Source: Sphingomonas ginsenosidivorax
GTDB taxonomy: Bacteria; Pseudomonadota; Alphaproteobacteria; Sphingomonadales; Sphingomonadaceae
Length of the DNA: 64,000 nt
Assembly (NCBI RefSeq): GCF_007995065.1
Contig: NZ_VOQR01000001.1
Coordinates: forward strand, 1,367,001 to 1,431,000
Reading direction: 5' to 3'
This document shows, piece by piece, positions 7,985-15,258 of the stretch. The notes under the pieces were generated by a model. It saw nothing but the letters and a program-made list of their open reading frames with translations. It had not been told where the DNA came from and did no database searches. Numbering within the stretch: the stretch's first letter is position 1; every line of letters starts with the position of its first letter. The position numbers and the translations under genes are program-made.

Positions 7985-9154
7985 ATGACCACTCAGATCC
8001 CGGAAGACACGATGACCGACGAAGAGATCATGATCCTCGATTCGATCGACAAGTTCATCGAGACCGATGTACGGCCGTTCGTCCACCAGCTCGAACATGA
8101 CGACGAATATCCGCAGAAGATCGTCGACACGATGAAGGAGATGGGCCTGTTCGGCCTGATGATCGCGCCCGAATTCGGCGGCTTCGGCGTCTCGACGCTG
8201 ACCTATGCGCGGATCATCGAGAAGATCTCGACCGTGTGGATGTCGGTCGCGGGCATCATCAACAGCCACATGATCATGGCGATGACGGTGCAGCGCTGCG
8301 GCACCGAGGCGCAGAAGGATCATTACCTGCCGAAGTTCGCGACCGGCGAGCTCCGCGGCGGGATCGGCCTGACCGAGCCCGATGCGGGCACCGACCTCCA
8401 GGCGATCCGCACCACCGCGGTGCGCGACGGCGACGACTATGTCGTCAACGGCAGCAAGATGTGGATCACCAATTCGGGCTCGGGCAACACCATCCTGCTG
8501 CTCGTCAAGACCGACACGACCGCCGAGCCGCGCCACAAGGGCATGAGCCTGCTGATCGCCGAGAAGGGCGATGGCTTCATCGTGTCCAAGAAGCTGGAGA
8601 AGCTCGGCTACAAGGGCATCGACAGCAACGCGCTCACCTTCGACGGGTACCGCGTGCCCGTCGACCGGCTGATCGGCGGGGTCGAGGGCGTCGGCCTGAA
8701 ACAGGTGCTCGGCGGGCTCGAGCTCGGGCGGATCAACGTGGCCGCGCGCGGCGTCGGGATCGCGCAGGCGGCGCTCGACGAGGCGGTCGCCTATGCGCAG
8801 ACGCGCAAGACGTTCGGCAAGCCGATCTGCGAGCATCAGGCGATCCAGCTCAAACTCGGCGAGATGACGACGCGCACTCATGCCGCGCGGCTGCTGACCG
8901 AGGCGGCGGCCAAAGCCTATGACCGCGGCGAGCGGTGCGACATGGAAGCCGGCATGGCGAAGTATTTCGCCACCGAAGCCGGCCTGGAGAATGCGATCGA
9001 GGCGATGCGGATCTTCGGCGGCTACGGCTATTCGAAGGAATACAATGTCGAGCGCCTCTACCGCGACGCGCCGCTGCTGACGATCGGCGAGGGCACCAAC
9101 GAGCTGCAGCGGATCATCATCGCCAAGCAGATCATCGCGCGGAACCCGGCATGA
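7985..9154 (+). CDS. Acyl-CoA dehydrogenase
   Basis: This 389-residue flavoprotein oxidises an acyl-CoA to the 2,3-enoyl-CoA and passes electrons to ETF. It has the N-terminal helical domain, the FAD-binding signatures GIGLTEPDAGTD (about 126-137) and MWITNSG (about 159-165), the C-terminal RKTFGKPICEHQAIQ and RIFGGYGYSKEY, and the catalytic base in LLTIGEGTNELQ (E369, equivalent to E376 of medium-chain dehydrogenase). Length is that of the short/medium-chain group. In a C5-dicarboxylate cluster the natural guess is methylsuccinyl-CoA or a related branched acyl-CoA, but the substrate cannot be read from the sequence. It starts 19 bases after the PrpD-family gene, and its TGA overlaps the ATG of the next gene (ATGA). 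Confidence 0.92.
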   Translation: MTTQIPEDTMTDEEIMILDSIDKFIETDVRPFVHQLEHDDEYPQKIVDTMKEMGLFGLMIAPEFGGFGVSTLTYARIIEKISTVWMSVAGIINSHMIMAMTVQRCGTEAQKDHYLPKFATGELRGGIGLTEPDAGTDLQAIRTTAVRDGDDYVVNGSKMWITNSGSGNTILLLVKTDTTAEPRHKGMSLLIAEKGDGFIVSKKLEKLGYKGIDSNALTFDGYRVPVDRLIGGVEGVGLKQVLGGLELGRINVAARGVGIAQAALDEAVAYAQTRKTFGKPICEHQAIQLKLGEMTTRTHAARLLTEAAAKAYDRGERCDMEAGMAKYFATEAGLENAIEAMRIFGGYGYSKEYNVERLYRDAPLLTIGEGTNELQRIIIAKQIIARNPA

Positions 9155-10359
9155 CCCAGCCCGCCCCTAACCAGCCACTCGCGGGACTCCGTATCGTCGC
9201 GATCGAACAATATGGCGCCGGGCCGTTCGGGACGCAGCAACTCGCCGACCTGGGTGCCGACGTCATCAAGATCGAGAACCACAAGGACGGCGGCGATATC
9301 GGCCGCCATGTCGGCCCGTATTTCTTCGCCCCCGGTGACAGCCATTTCTACGAATCGCTCAACCGCAACAAGCGCAGCATCGGCCTAGACCTGAAGAGCG
9401 CCGACGGGCGTGCGGTGCTGGAGAAGCTCGTCGCGGATTCCGACGTGGTGTTCAACAACCTGCGTGGCGATCTGCCGGCGAAGCTGGGGCTCGACTATGC
9501 CGCGCTGTCGCAGTTCAACCCGGCGATCGCGTGCGTCCACTTGTCCGCCTATGGCCGCACCGGCAGTCGCGCGGCGTGGCCCGGCTATGACTATCTGATG
9601 CAGGCCGAGGCCGGCTATCTGTCGCTGACCGGCGAGCCGGGAACACCGCCCTCGCGCTTCGGACTGTCGATCGTCGACTTCATGACCGGCACCACCGCCG
9701 CGCTCGCGATCCTCGCCGGCGTCGTCTCGGCGCGCGCCAGCGGCGTCGGGTGCGATCTGGACGTCAGCCTGTTCGACGTCGCGCTCGGCAACCTCAACTA
9801 TGTCGCGCAGTGGTATCTGAACGGCGGTGTCACCGTCGAACGCACCTCGCGCTCCAGCCACCCGTCGCTGACCCCCAGCCAGCTCTACACGACCAGCGAC
9901 GGCTGGATCTTCGTGATGTGCAACAAGGAGAAGTTCTTCGAGGTCCTGTGCGGGCTGATCGGGCGTCCGGACTGGACGACCGACCCGCGCTACGCGACCT
10001 TCGCCGCCAGGCTGGAGAACAGGCCTGCGTTCAACGCCGATCTCGATGCGGTGCTGTCGACCCGGACTACCGCGGACTGGATGCAGATGTTCGAAGGCAG
10101 GGTCCCTGCCGCGCCGGTGCTCGACGTCCAGCAGGCGCTCGACAACCCGTTTCTTGCCGAATCGAAGCGGATCGTCGACTTCCAGCATCCCGAGCACGGT
10201 CCCCTGCCCGGTATCGCCTCGTCGATCCGAGCGGCGGGTGTAGAGCATCCGGACAAGGCGGCGCCCGCCCTCGGCGCGGATACCGACGCCGTCCTCGCGA
10301 CGCTCGGCTATACCGTCGACGATGTCGATGCCTTGCGGGTCCGCGGCGCCGTCCGGTGA
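9151..10359 (+). CDS. CaiB/BaiF family III CoA-transferase, probable C5-dicarboxylate CoA-transferase
   Basis: Starting at the ATG that overlaps the dehydrogenase stop, the 402-residue protein is a complete class III CoA-transferase. It shows LRIVAIEQYGAGPFGTQQLA (13-32), DLGADVIKIE, the RNKRSIGLDLKS motif, WPGYDYLMQAEAGYLSLTGE and GLSIVDFMTGTTAALAILAG, whose Asp176 matches the acyl-anhydride-forming Asp169 of formyl-CoA transferase. Such enzymes activate carboxylic acids using succinyl-CoA or another donor. In P. aeruginosa the itaconate pathway uses a CoA-transferase encoded next to the lyase, and the neighbouring hydratase and lyase here point to activation of itaconate or mesaconate. Other C4/C5 acids remain possible. 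Confidence 0.85.
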   Translation: MTQPAPNQPLAGLRIVAIEQYGAGPFGTQQLADLGADVIKIENHKDGGDIGRHVGPYFFAPGDSHFYESLNRNKRSIGLDLKSADGRAVLEKLVADSDVVFNNLRGDLPAKLGLDYAALSQFNPAIACVHLSAYGRTGSRAAWPGYDYLMQAEAGYLSLTGEPGTPPSRFGLSIVDFMTGTTAALAILAGVVSARASGVGCDLDVSLFDVALGNLNYVAQWYLNGGVTVERTSRSSHPSLTPSQLYTTSDGWIFVMCNKEKFFEVLCGLIGRPDWTTDPRYATFAARLENRPAFNADLDAVLSTRTTADWMQMFEGRVPAAPVLDVQQALDNPFLAESKRIVDFQHPEHGPLPGIASSIRAAGVEHPDKAAPALGADTDAVLATLGYTVDDVDALRVRGAVR

Positions 10360-10403
10360 CACCGGCGCTTGCATCGAACGCCAAGGCGTTGAACGATATC
10401 CTA

Positions 10404-10423
10404 TTGTCCGGATTACCCGACAA
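10404..10423 (+). promoter_or_regulatory. Candidate autoregulatory operator of the GntR gene
   Basis: TTGTCCGGATTACCCGACAA is a 20-base imperfect palindrome with perfect TTGTC/GACAA ends, 19 bases before the GntR start codon. Its left half, TTGTCCGGATTA, resembles the TTGTACGGACATTA element in the porin and hydratase promoters. A second inverted repeat, GATATCC (10396-10402) and GGATATC (10434-10440), flanks it. Autoregulation is inferred. Confidence 0.5.
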
Positions 10424-10442
10424 ACCGAACGATGGATATCCG

Positions 10443-11186
10443 ATGCCGCAGCTTCGTCAGCAACCGCGCTACCTGCAACTCGCCCAGACGCTGATCACCG
10501 AGATCGAGGATGGACGCTACCCCATCGGCACGCTGCTGCCGACCGAGTTCGAACTCTGCGACCAGTTCGGCGCGAGCCGCTTCACCGTGCGCGAGGCGAT
10601 CAAGCGTCTCGTCCAATCGGGCATGGTCTCGCGCCAGGCGGGGGTCGGCACGCGGGTCCTGGGGCTGTCGCGGCCGGCCGCCTACCGCCAGGTGATGGAG
10701 GGTCTTGCCGATCTCCAGCAATACACCAACGAGACCCGCCTCTCGCTCATCGGGCGGTCGACGGTAACGCTGGACGGGCCGATCGCGGACCAGGTCGGTG
10801 CCACCCCCGGCCAGACCTGGCTCTACCTCCGCGCGCTGCGCCGCGCCGCCGGGATCAGCCCGATCTCCTATTCGGACATCTATCTCCACCCCGCGTTCCG
10901 CAGCGTGAAGCTGGAGGACGATGTCGGCTCGCTACCGATCTACAGCCGGATCGAGGAACAGTTCGGCGAACGCGTCGCCGAGGTTCGCCAGCATATCGAA
11001 GCGGTGGCGATCCCCGCACCGATCGCCAGACTGCTCGAAACCAAGCCCGGCGCTCCGGGCCTGCGACTGACTCGCCAGTATCTGAACGTCCGCGGCGAGG
11101 TCATCGAGATGGCGATCAATACCCATCCGGCAGACCGCTATTCCTATTCCCAGACCTTCCGCCAGGACTCCGTGTCCGGCGCCTAG
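10443..11186 (+). CDS. GntR-family transcriptional regulator, HutC/UTRA subfamily
   Basis: The 247-residue protein has an N-terminal winged helix-turn-helix (residues about 9-75: RYLQLAQTLITEIEDGRYPI, LPTEFELCDQFGASRFTVRE, IKRLVQSGMVSRQAGVGTRV) and a C-terminal UTRA ligand-binding domain (about 90-240, with YLRALRRAAGISPISYSDIY and GLRLTRQYLNVRGEVIEMA). HutC-type GntR proteins usually repress a catabolic operon until a pathway metabolite binds. It sits between the CoA-transferase and lyase genes and probably controls them through the TTGTnCGGA elements described separately. I prefer the ATG at 10443, about ten residues before the helix-turn-helix as is normal. A GTG at 10356 overlapping the CoA-transferase stop is also in frame and would place the palindrome inside the gene. 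Confidence 0.85.
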   Translation: MPQLRQQPRYLQLAQTLITEIEDGRYPIGTLLPTEFELCDQFGASRFTVREAIKRLVQSGMVSRQAGVGTRVLGLSRPAAYRQVMEGLADLQQYTNETRLSLIGRSTVTLDGPIADQVGATPGQTWLYLRALRRAAGISPISYSDIYLHPAFRSVKLEDDVGSLPIYSRIEEQFGERVAEVRQHIEAVAIPAPIARLLETKPGAPGLRLTRQYLNVRGEVIEMAINTHPADRYSYSQTFRQDSVSGA

Positions 11187-11197
11187 AGGATGATCTC

Positions 11198-12019
11198 ATG
11201 ACCATTGCCGCCCGCAGCATCCTGTTCGTCCCCGGCGACCGCCCCGAGCGTTTCGACAAGGCGCGCGCGAGCGGCGCGGACCTCGTGGTGATCGACCTCG
11301 AGGATGCGGTCCTCCCCGACCGCAAGGCCGCAGCGCGCGACACGATCCATGATACGCTCGCGGACCTGACCGAGCCGCGCTTCGTCGTCCGCATCAACAG
11401 CCTCGACACGGAGTGGCACGCCGACGACGTCCGCGCGCTGGCGGGCCTGCCGGGCGTATCGGGCTTGATGCTGCCCAAGGCCGAGCGTGCGTCGGACTTC
11501 GCCGCCATGCACGAGGCCGCGACCGGCAAGCCGTTGCATGCGCTGGTCGAGACGGTCTCGGCGGTCTTCGCGCTCGCCGATCTCGTCACCGCGCCGGGGC
11601 TCGCGCGGCTGTCGTTCGGGACGGTCGATTTCCAGGCCGACGCCGGCATCGACGGCGACGGTGCCGAGATCGACCATGTCCGCACGATGATTGTCCTCCA
11701 TTCGCGCAACGCCGGGCTCGCCGCCCCGGTCGACGGCGTTTCGACCGACCTGTCGGACGATGCGGCGCTGGCACGCGACGCCGACCACGCGCGGCGCTTC
11801 GGCTTCGGCGGAAAGCTCTGCGTCCATCCCCGCCAGGTACAGGTCGTCAACACGGCCTTCCTTCCCTCGGACGTCGACGTCCAATGGGCGACCCGCGTGA
11901 TGGCGGCGATCGACGGCGGGTTCGGCGCCGTCGCGCTGGACGGCAAGCTGATCGACAAACCCGTCGTCGATCGGGCCCGCCGGCTTCTGGGCGCTCACGC
12001 CGCATACCAGTCGGCGTGA
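11198..12019 (+). CDS. CitE-like (HpcH/HpaI) acyl-CoA lyase, probable citramalyl-CoA lyase
   Basis: This 273-residue TIM-barrel lyase of the citrate-lyase beta-subunit family has RSILFVPGDRPERFDKA (6-22), the ADLVVIDLEDAV strand, FVVRINS (R65), GLMLPKAE, HALVETVSAV (E119) and FGTVDFQADAG (D144), and ends with FGGKLCVHPRQVQVV. The Arg, Glu and Asp are the CoA-ester and Mg2+ binding residues of this family. Stand-alone CitE-like proteins include malyl-CoA and citramalyl-CoA lyases. With a CoA-transferase and a MaoC hydratase in the same cluster, cleavage of citramalyl-CoA to pyruvate and acetyl-CoA is the most economical reading. It lies 11 bases after the GntR gene with an AGAGGA ribosome site, so it is probably cotranscribed with the regulator. 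Confidence 0.87.
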   Translation: MTIAARSILFVPGDRPERFDKARASGADLVVIDLEDAVLPDRKAAARDTIHDTLADLTEPRFVVRINSLDTEWHADDVRALAGLPGVSGLMLPKAERASDFAAMHEAATGKPLHALVETVSAVFALADLVTAPGLARLSFGTVDFQADAGIDGDGAEIDHVRTMIVLHSRNAGLAAPVDGVSTDLSDDAALARDADHARRFGFGGKLCVHPRQVQVVNTAFLPSDVDVQWATRVMAAIDGGFGAVALDGKLIDKPVVDRARRLLGAHAAYQSA

Positions 12020-12050
12020 GCGTGTCGGCGCGTCCCGATACCGGCCGCGC

Positions 12051-13127
12051 TCACCGCAAGCGGTAGGCCGCCGCCGACCCGAAGACTGCGAGTTGGAGCA
12101 CCAGAACCGCGAGCGCACCGCGGACTTCGCCCAGCGATGCGCCCATCTGGTTCAGCGGCACGAAGATGTGCGTCGCAGGCGTCACGGGGATCATCCACGC
12201 GATCGCCTGAACCCAGTCGGGCATCGCGAACAGCGGCCAGGCGAATCCCGACAGGAAGACGAACGGGATCGACGTCGGGATCAGCAACTTCAGCGCGTCG
12301 TCGCCGCTCCTCACCAGGCTGCCGATCGTCATAGCGAGTGCGGATACCGTCGCGGCGAATATCGGAACGGTCAGCAGCAGTGCCGGGATGTTGCCGCCGT
12401 GCGGGATGTCCTGCAGCCAGTAGATCAAACCGAAATAGAACAGCCCGGCAAGGGTCCCGATCGTCGTGCACGCGGCCCACACGCCGAGGAACGCCCCCCG
12501 CTGCCACCGGCCGGTGCGGCGCCGCTCGGCGATCAGGCGCGCGACCGAGAACAGCAAGGTCTGTTGCAGGATGATGTTGGCGACCGCCGGGAAGATATAG
12601 TCGCGGTAGCCTTGGGTGGTGTTGAACAGCGGGCGCGTGACGACCGGCGTGACGGGCACCGCCGCGGATCGCGCCAGCCCCGACAGCCGTCCCTCCAGCG
12701 TCGCGCCGATCGCCGCGCCGATCGTCTTGCCGACCGCCTCCGCGCGCAGGAGATAGGCCCCGTTCAGCCACACCGCGATCCCGCCGCCGGGCCGCCCCTC
12801 GACCAGCGCCGGACCCAGATCGCGCGGGATCAGCAGGATGCCCTCGGCCTGCCGGCTGCGCACCAGCGCCCGCGCCGCCGCCATGTCCGGGACGTCGGCA
12901 GCGATCTCGACCTCGTGCGACGCGCCGAGGTTGCGGACGATCGCGCGCGACACGGCGCTGCGATCGGCATCGACGATGACGATGGGAAGCCCCTCGACGA
13001 CCTGATGCGCATAGGGCGCCGGATAATAGAAGGCGTAGAACAGCACCGAGACCACCGCGACCGCGACCAGGTCGCGCGTCCGCAGTATCTCGAGGAGCGC
13101 GCCTTCGAAGGCTGGAGCGAACCTCAT
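12051..13127 (-). CDS. ABC-2 type transporter permease (second of pair)
   Basis: This 358-residue YhhJ/YbhR-like permease has an N-terminal helix (about 20-40), a large periplasmic domain (about 45-165, with PIVIVDADRSAVSRAIVRNL), and five helices in the C-terminal half ending with the conserved P-x-TH segment ATHIFVPLNQMGASL. The ATG at 13127 overlaps the stop of the preceding permease gene (ATGA). The frame is open far upstream, but that part is antisense-like shadow of the neighbour. It forms the end of a four-gene operon with a TolC-like channel, an HlyD-like fusion protein and another permease, so it probably exports a small molecule. No ABC ATPase is encoded nearby. Confidence 0.87.
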   Translation of the reverse strand: MRFAPAFEGALLEILRTRDLVAVAVVSVLFYAFYYPAPYAHQVVEGLPIVIVDADRSAVSRAIVRNLGASHEVEIAADVPDMAAARALVRSRQAEGILLIPRDLGPALVEGRPGGGIAVWLNGAYLLRAEAVGKTIGAAIGATLEGRLSGLARSAAVPVTPVVTRPLFNTTQGYRDYIFPAVANIILQQTLLFSVARLIAERRRTGRWQRGAFLGVWAACTTIGTLAGLFYFGLIYWLQDIPHGGNIPALLLTVPIFAATVSALAMTIGSLVRSGDDALKLLIPTSIPFVFLSGFAWPLFAMPDWVQAIAWMIPVTPATHIFVPLNQMGASLGEVRGALAVLVLQLAVFGSAAAYRLR

Positions 13128-14260
13128 GCCGATCGACGCGCCTGCCGCCGCAGCAGCAGCGTCGCCCCGCCGCCCGCGACGAGCGCGGCGAGCGCGAGGA
13201 TCGCGGCCTGCCTCGCCCATACCGCGATGTCGACGCCGATCGTCTGGTCCATCTCCAGCGTGACATAATGGGTGAGCGGCAGGATCGCGCTCCAGATCCG
13301 CGCGACCACGATGCCGCCGGTGATGGGCAGCGACGCGCCCGAATAGGCGAGCGCCGACCCTGCATAGATCACGCTCGCGGACAGGCTGGTGGCGACCTCG
13401 CCGGTCAGCGTGACGAGCAATGTCGCAATCGCCGCGGTCGCGACGAACAGCAACAGCCCGCCGATCGCGACGAGCCCGATCGCGCCGGTGAAGGCGAAGC
13501 CTTGCCCGATCGTCAGCCACACGTGCCACAGGCACAGCCAGAGCGTTCCCACCACGACATGCGGCACCAGCCGCCCCGCCGCCGCAGCTGCGGGCGCACC
13601 GACCCGCACCGCCCAGGGTCCCATCGACCCATCGACCAGCTCGCGTCCGAGCGATGCCGCGCAGGTCACGGCGATCAGCAGGTGGAGGATCGCGGGACCG
13701 ATCAGCAGCCCGAGATACCATTCCAGGCTGGCGGACGGATTGCCGAGCAACGTCACCTCCACGCCCGGCAGCGGTACGCGCAGCAGCGCCACCCCCGCGA
13801 CGCCGGCGTCCTCGGGCGCCTGTCGCGCGAGGTCCGCGGTGATCGTCGCCTGCAGCAGCGCCGACGTCAGCGCGCCTGTCGACAGGAACGCGGTCTGGTA
13901 GAAGATCTCGATCGTGCGCGGGGTCGCATCCGCCCGCCTGCCGCCCAGACCCGACGGCAGCACGACCACCGCGACCGCGCGCTCGCGCCGGATCGCCGAG
14001 AGCCCCTCTGCCAGGCCGGAGACGTCGTCGACGACCTTCAGCGCATCGACCGCGCCGATCGCGCGGACGATCGACCGCGACGCGGCGCTGCGATCCTGGT
14101 CGACGATCACGACGCCGAGCCCGCGTGGCGACCCCTGCGACAGCATCCCGCCCATGACAACGAGGCACACCAGCGGCACAAGGGTCAGCAGCGCGAGGTC
14201 GAACCGGTCGCGCCACAGATGCGCGAGCTCCGCGGCCAGCGCGCGCCGGAACACGCTCAT
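13124..14260 (-). CDS. ABC-2 type transporter permease (first of pair)
   Basis: The 378-residue protein has the same architecture as its neighbour: N-terminal helix (about 22-40, ending MLSQGSPRGL), a periplasmic domain with VVIVDQDRSAASRSIVRAIG (about 49-68), and a membrane region from about residue 178 onward with five or six helices, including LPLTHYVTLEMDQTIGVD near the end. The repeated DQDRSAxSR/DADRSAVSR element in both permeases shows they are paralogues that probably form a heterodimer. It overlaps the HlyD-like gene by four bases at its start and the second permease at its end, indicating one translationally coupled operon. Confidence 0.87.
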   Translation of the reverse strand: MSVFRRALAAELAHLWRDRFDLALLTLVPLVCLVVMGGMLSQGSPRGLGVVIVDQDRSAASRSIVRAIGAVDALKVVDDVSGLAEGLSAIRRERAVAVVVLPSGLGGRRADATPRTIEIFYQTAFLSTGALTSALLQATITADLARQAPEDAGVAGVALLRVPLPGVEVTLLGNPSASLEWYLGLLIGPAILHLLIAVTCAASLGRELVDGSMGPWAVRVGAPAAAAAGRLVPHVVVGTLWLCLWHVWLTIGQGFAFTGAIGLVAIGGLLLFVATAAIATLLVTLTGEVATSLSASVIYAGSALAYSGASLPITGGIVVARIWSAILPLTHYVTLEMDQTIGVDIAVWARQAAILALAALVAGGGATLLLRRQARRSA

Positions 14261-15258
14261 CGCGCCCAGTCGAACAGCACGCTCATCCCCGGACGCAGGT
14301 CCGCCACGCGCTCGACCGGGCGCAGCTCGACCGCGAACGCCCGGACGTCGTAGCCGCTCGACTGCCGCGTCGCGCGGACCGTCGCGAACGCGGCCTCGGG
14401 CGCGATATGCGTGACCCGGAACCGGACGTCGCGCGCCAGCGCCGGGACGTGGCCGACCAGGATGCCGCCCGGACGGACGCCGGCATATTGGCTCTCGCGC
14501 ACCGTGATCTCGACATGGGGATGGTCGATGTCGATCACCTGATAGGCGGGCAGCACCGGGCTGACGATCTCGCCGGGCTGGAGCAACTTGCGCGACACCT
14601 CGCCGGCGATCGGCGACACCAGCCGGGTCTCGGTCATCAGCGACTGCGCGGTCGACAGCCCCGCCTGCGCGATCCGAACCTGCGCTGCCGCCGCCTGCTT
14701 GTCCTCGCTACGCGGCCCGGCGAGCGCCTTCTCATATTGCAGCCGCGCGGCCTCCGCGGACATGCGGCTGCTGTCGCGCGCCGCATGCGCCTCGTCGCGG
14801 CGCTGCGCCGCGATCACGCCTTCGGCATAGAGCGTGTCCGCGCGGCGGCTCGACGTCGCGCCCAGATCCGCCGCCGCCTGTGCCGATCGCCAGATCGCGC
14901 GGAGCGATCCGACATCCTCGCTGCGCGCACCCGCCTGCGCCACCGCATCGAGCGCCCGCGCGGTGTCGAGCACACCCTGCGCCTGGCGTTCGGCATTGCC
15001 CAGTTCCGGACTCGACAGCGTGGCGAGCACCTGCCCCGCCTTCACGCGCGCGCCCTCGTCGACGAGCAGGCGGTCGACACGCGCGAGCGCCTTGGTCGCG
15101 ACGTTGACGCTGTCCGCCTCGACCATGCCCTGAATCTGCTCGGGCCCCGGACGGCTCGCGAGCCACAACCCGACCCCGACGATCGCGACGACGACGATCA
15201 GGCCGGCATAGAGCAGCAGGCGGGCGCGGCGGGTCGGCGGGGCGGTGGGGTCGCTCAT
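14257..15258 (-). CDS. HlyD/EmrA-type membrane fusion (periplasmic adaptor) protein
   Basis: The 333-residue adaptor has one N-terminal membrane anchor (about residues 11-29, LLLYAGLIVVVAIVGVGLWL), a biotinyl-lipoyl half (VNVATKALARVDRLLVDEGARV, quoted in part as residues about 50-72), a long alpha-helical hairpin (about 85-200) rich in Ala, Glu and Arg, the second lipoyl half (LVSPIAGEVSRKLLQPGEIV), and a beta-barrel domain (about 235-325). It would bridge the inner-membrane permeases and the TolC-like channel. Four-base overlaps with both neighbours place it in the same operon. Confidence 0.9.
   Translation of the reverse strand: MSDPTAPPTRRARLLLYAGLIVVVAIVGVGLWLASRPGPEQIQGMVEADSVNVATKALARVDRLLVDEGARVKAGQVLATLSSPELGNAERQAQGVLDTARALDAVAQAGARSEDVGSLRAIWRSAQAAADLGATSSRRADTLYAEGVIAAQRRDEAHAARDSSRMSAEAARLQYEKALAGPRSEDKQAAAAQVRIAQAGLSTAQSLMTETRLVSPIAGEVSRKLLQPGEIVSPVLPAYQVIDIDHPHVEITVRESQYAGVRPGGILVGHVPALARDVRFRVTHIAPEAAFATVRATRQSSGYDVRAFAVELRPVERVADLRPGMSVLFDWAR

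Noticed and set aside
10356..10442. GTG at 10356 as the start of the GntR protein.
   Set aside because: It would add 29 residues before the helix-turn-helix, unlike the family, and would bury the palindrome in coding sequence; kept only as an alternative.
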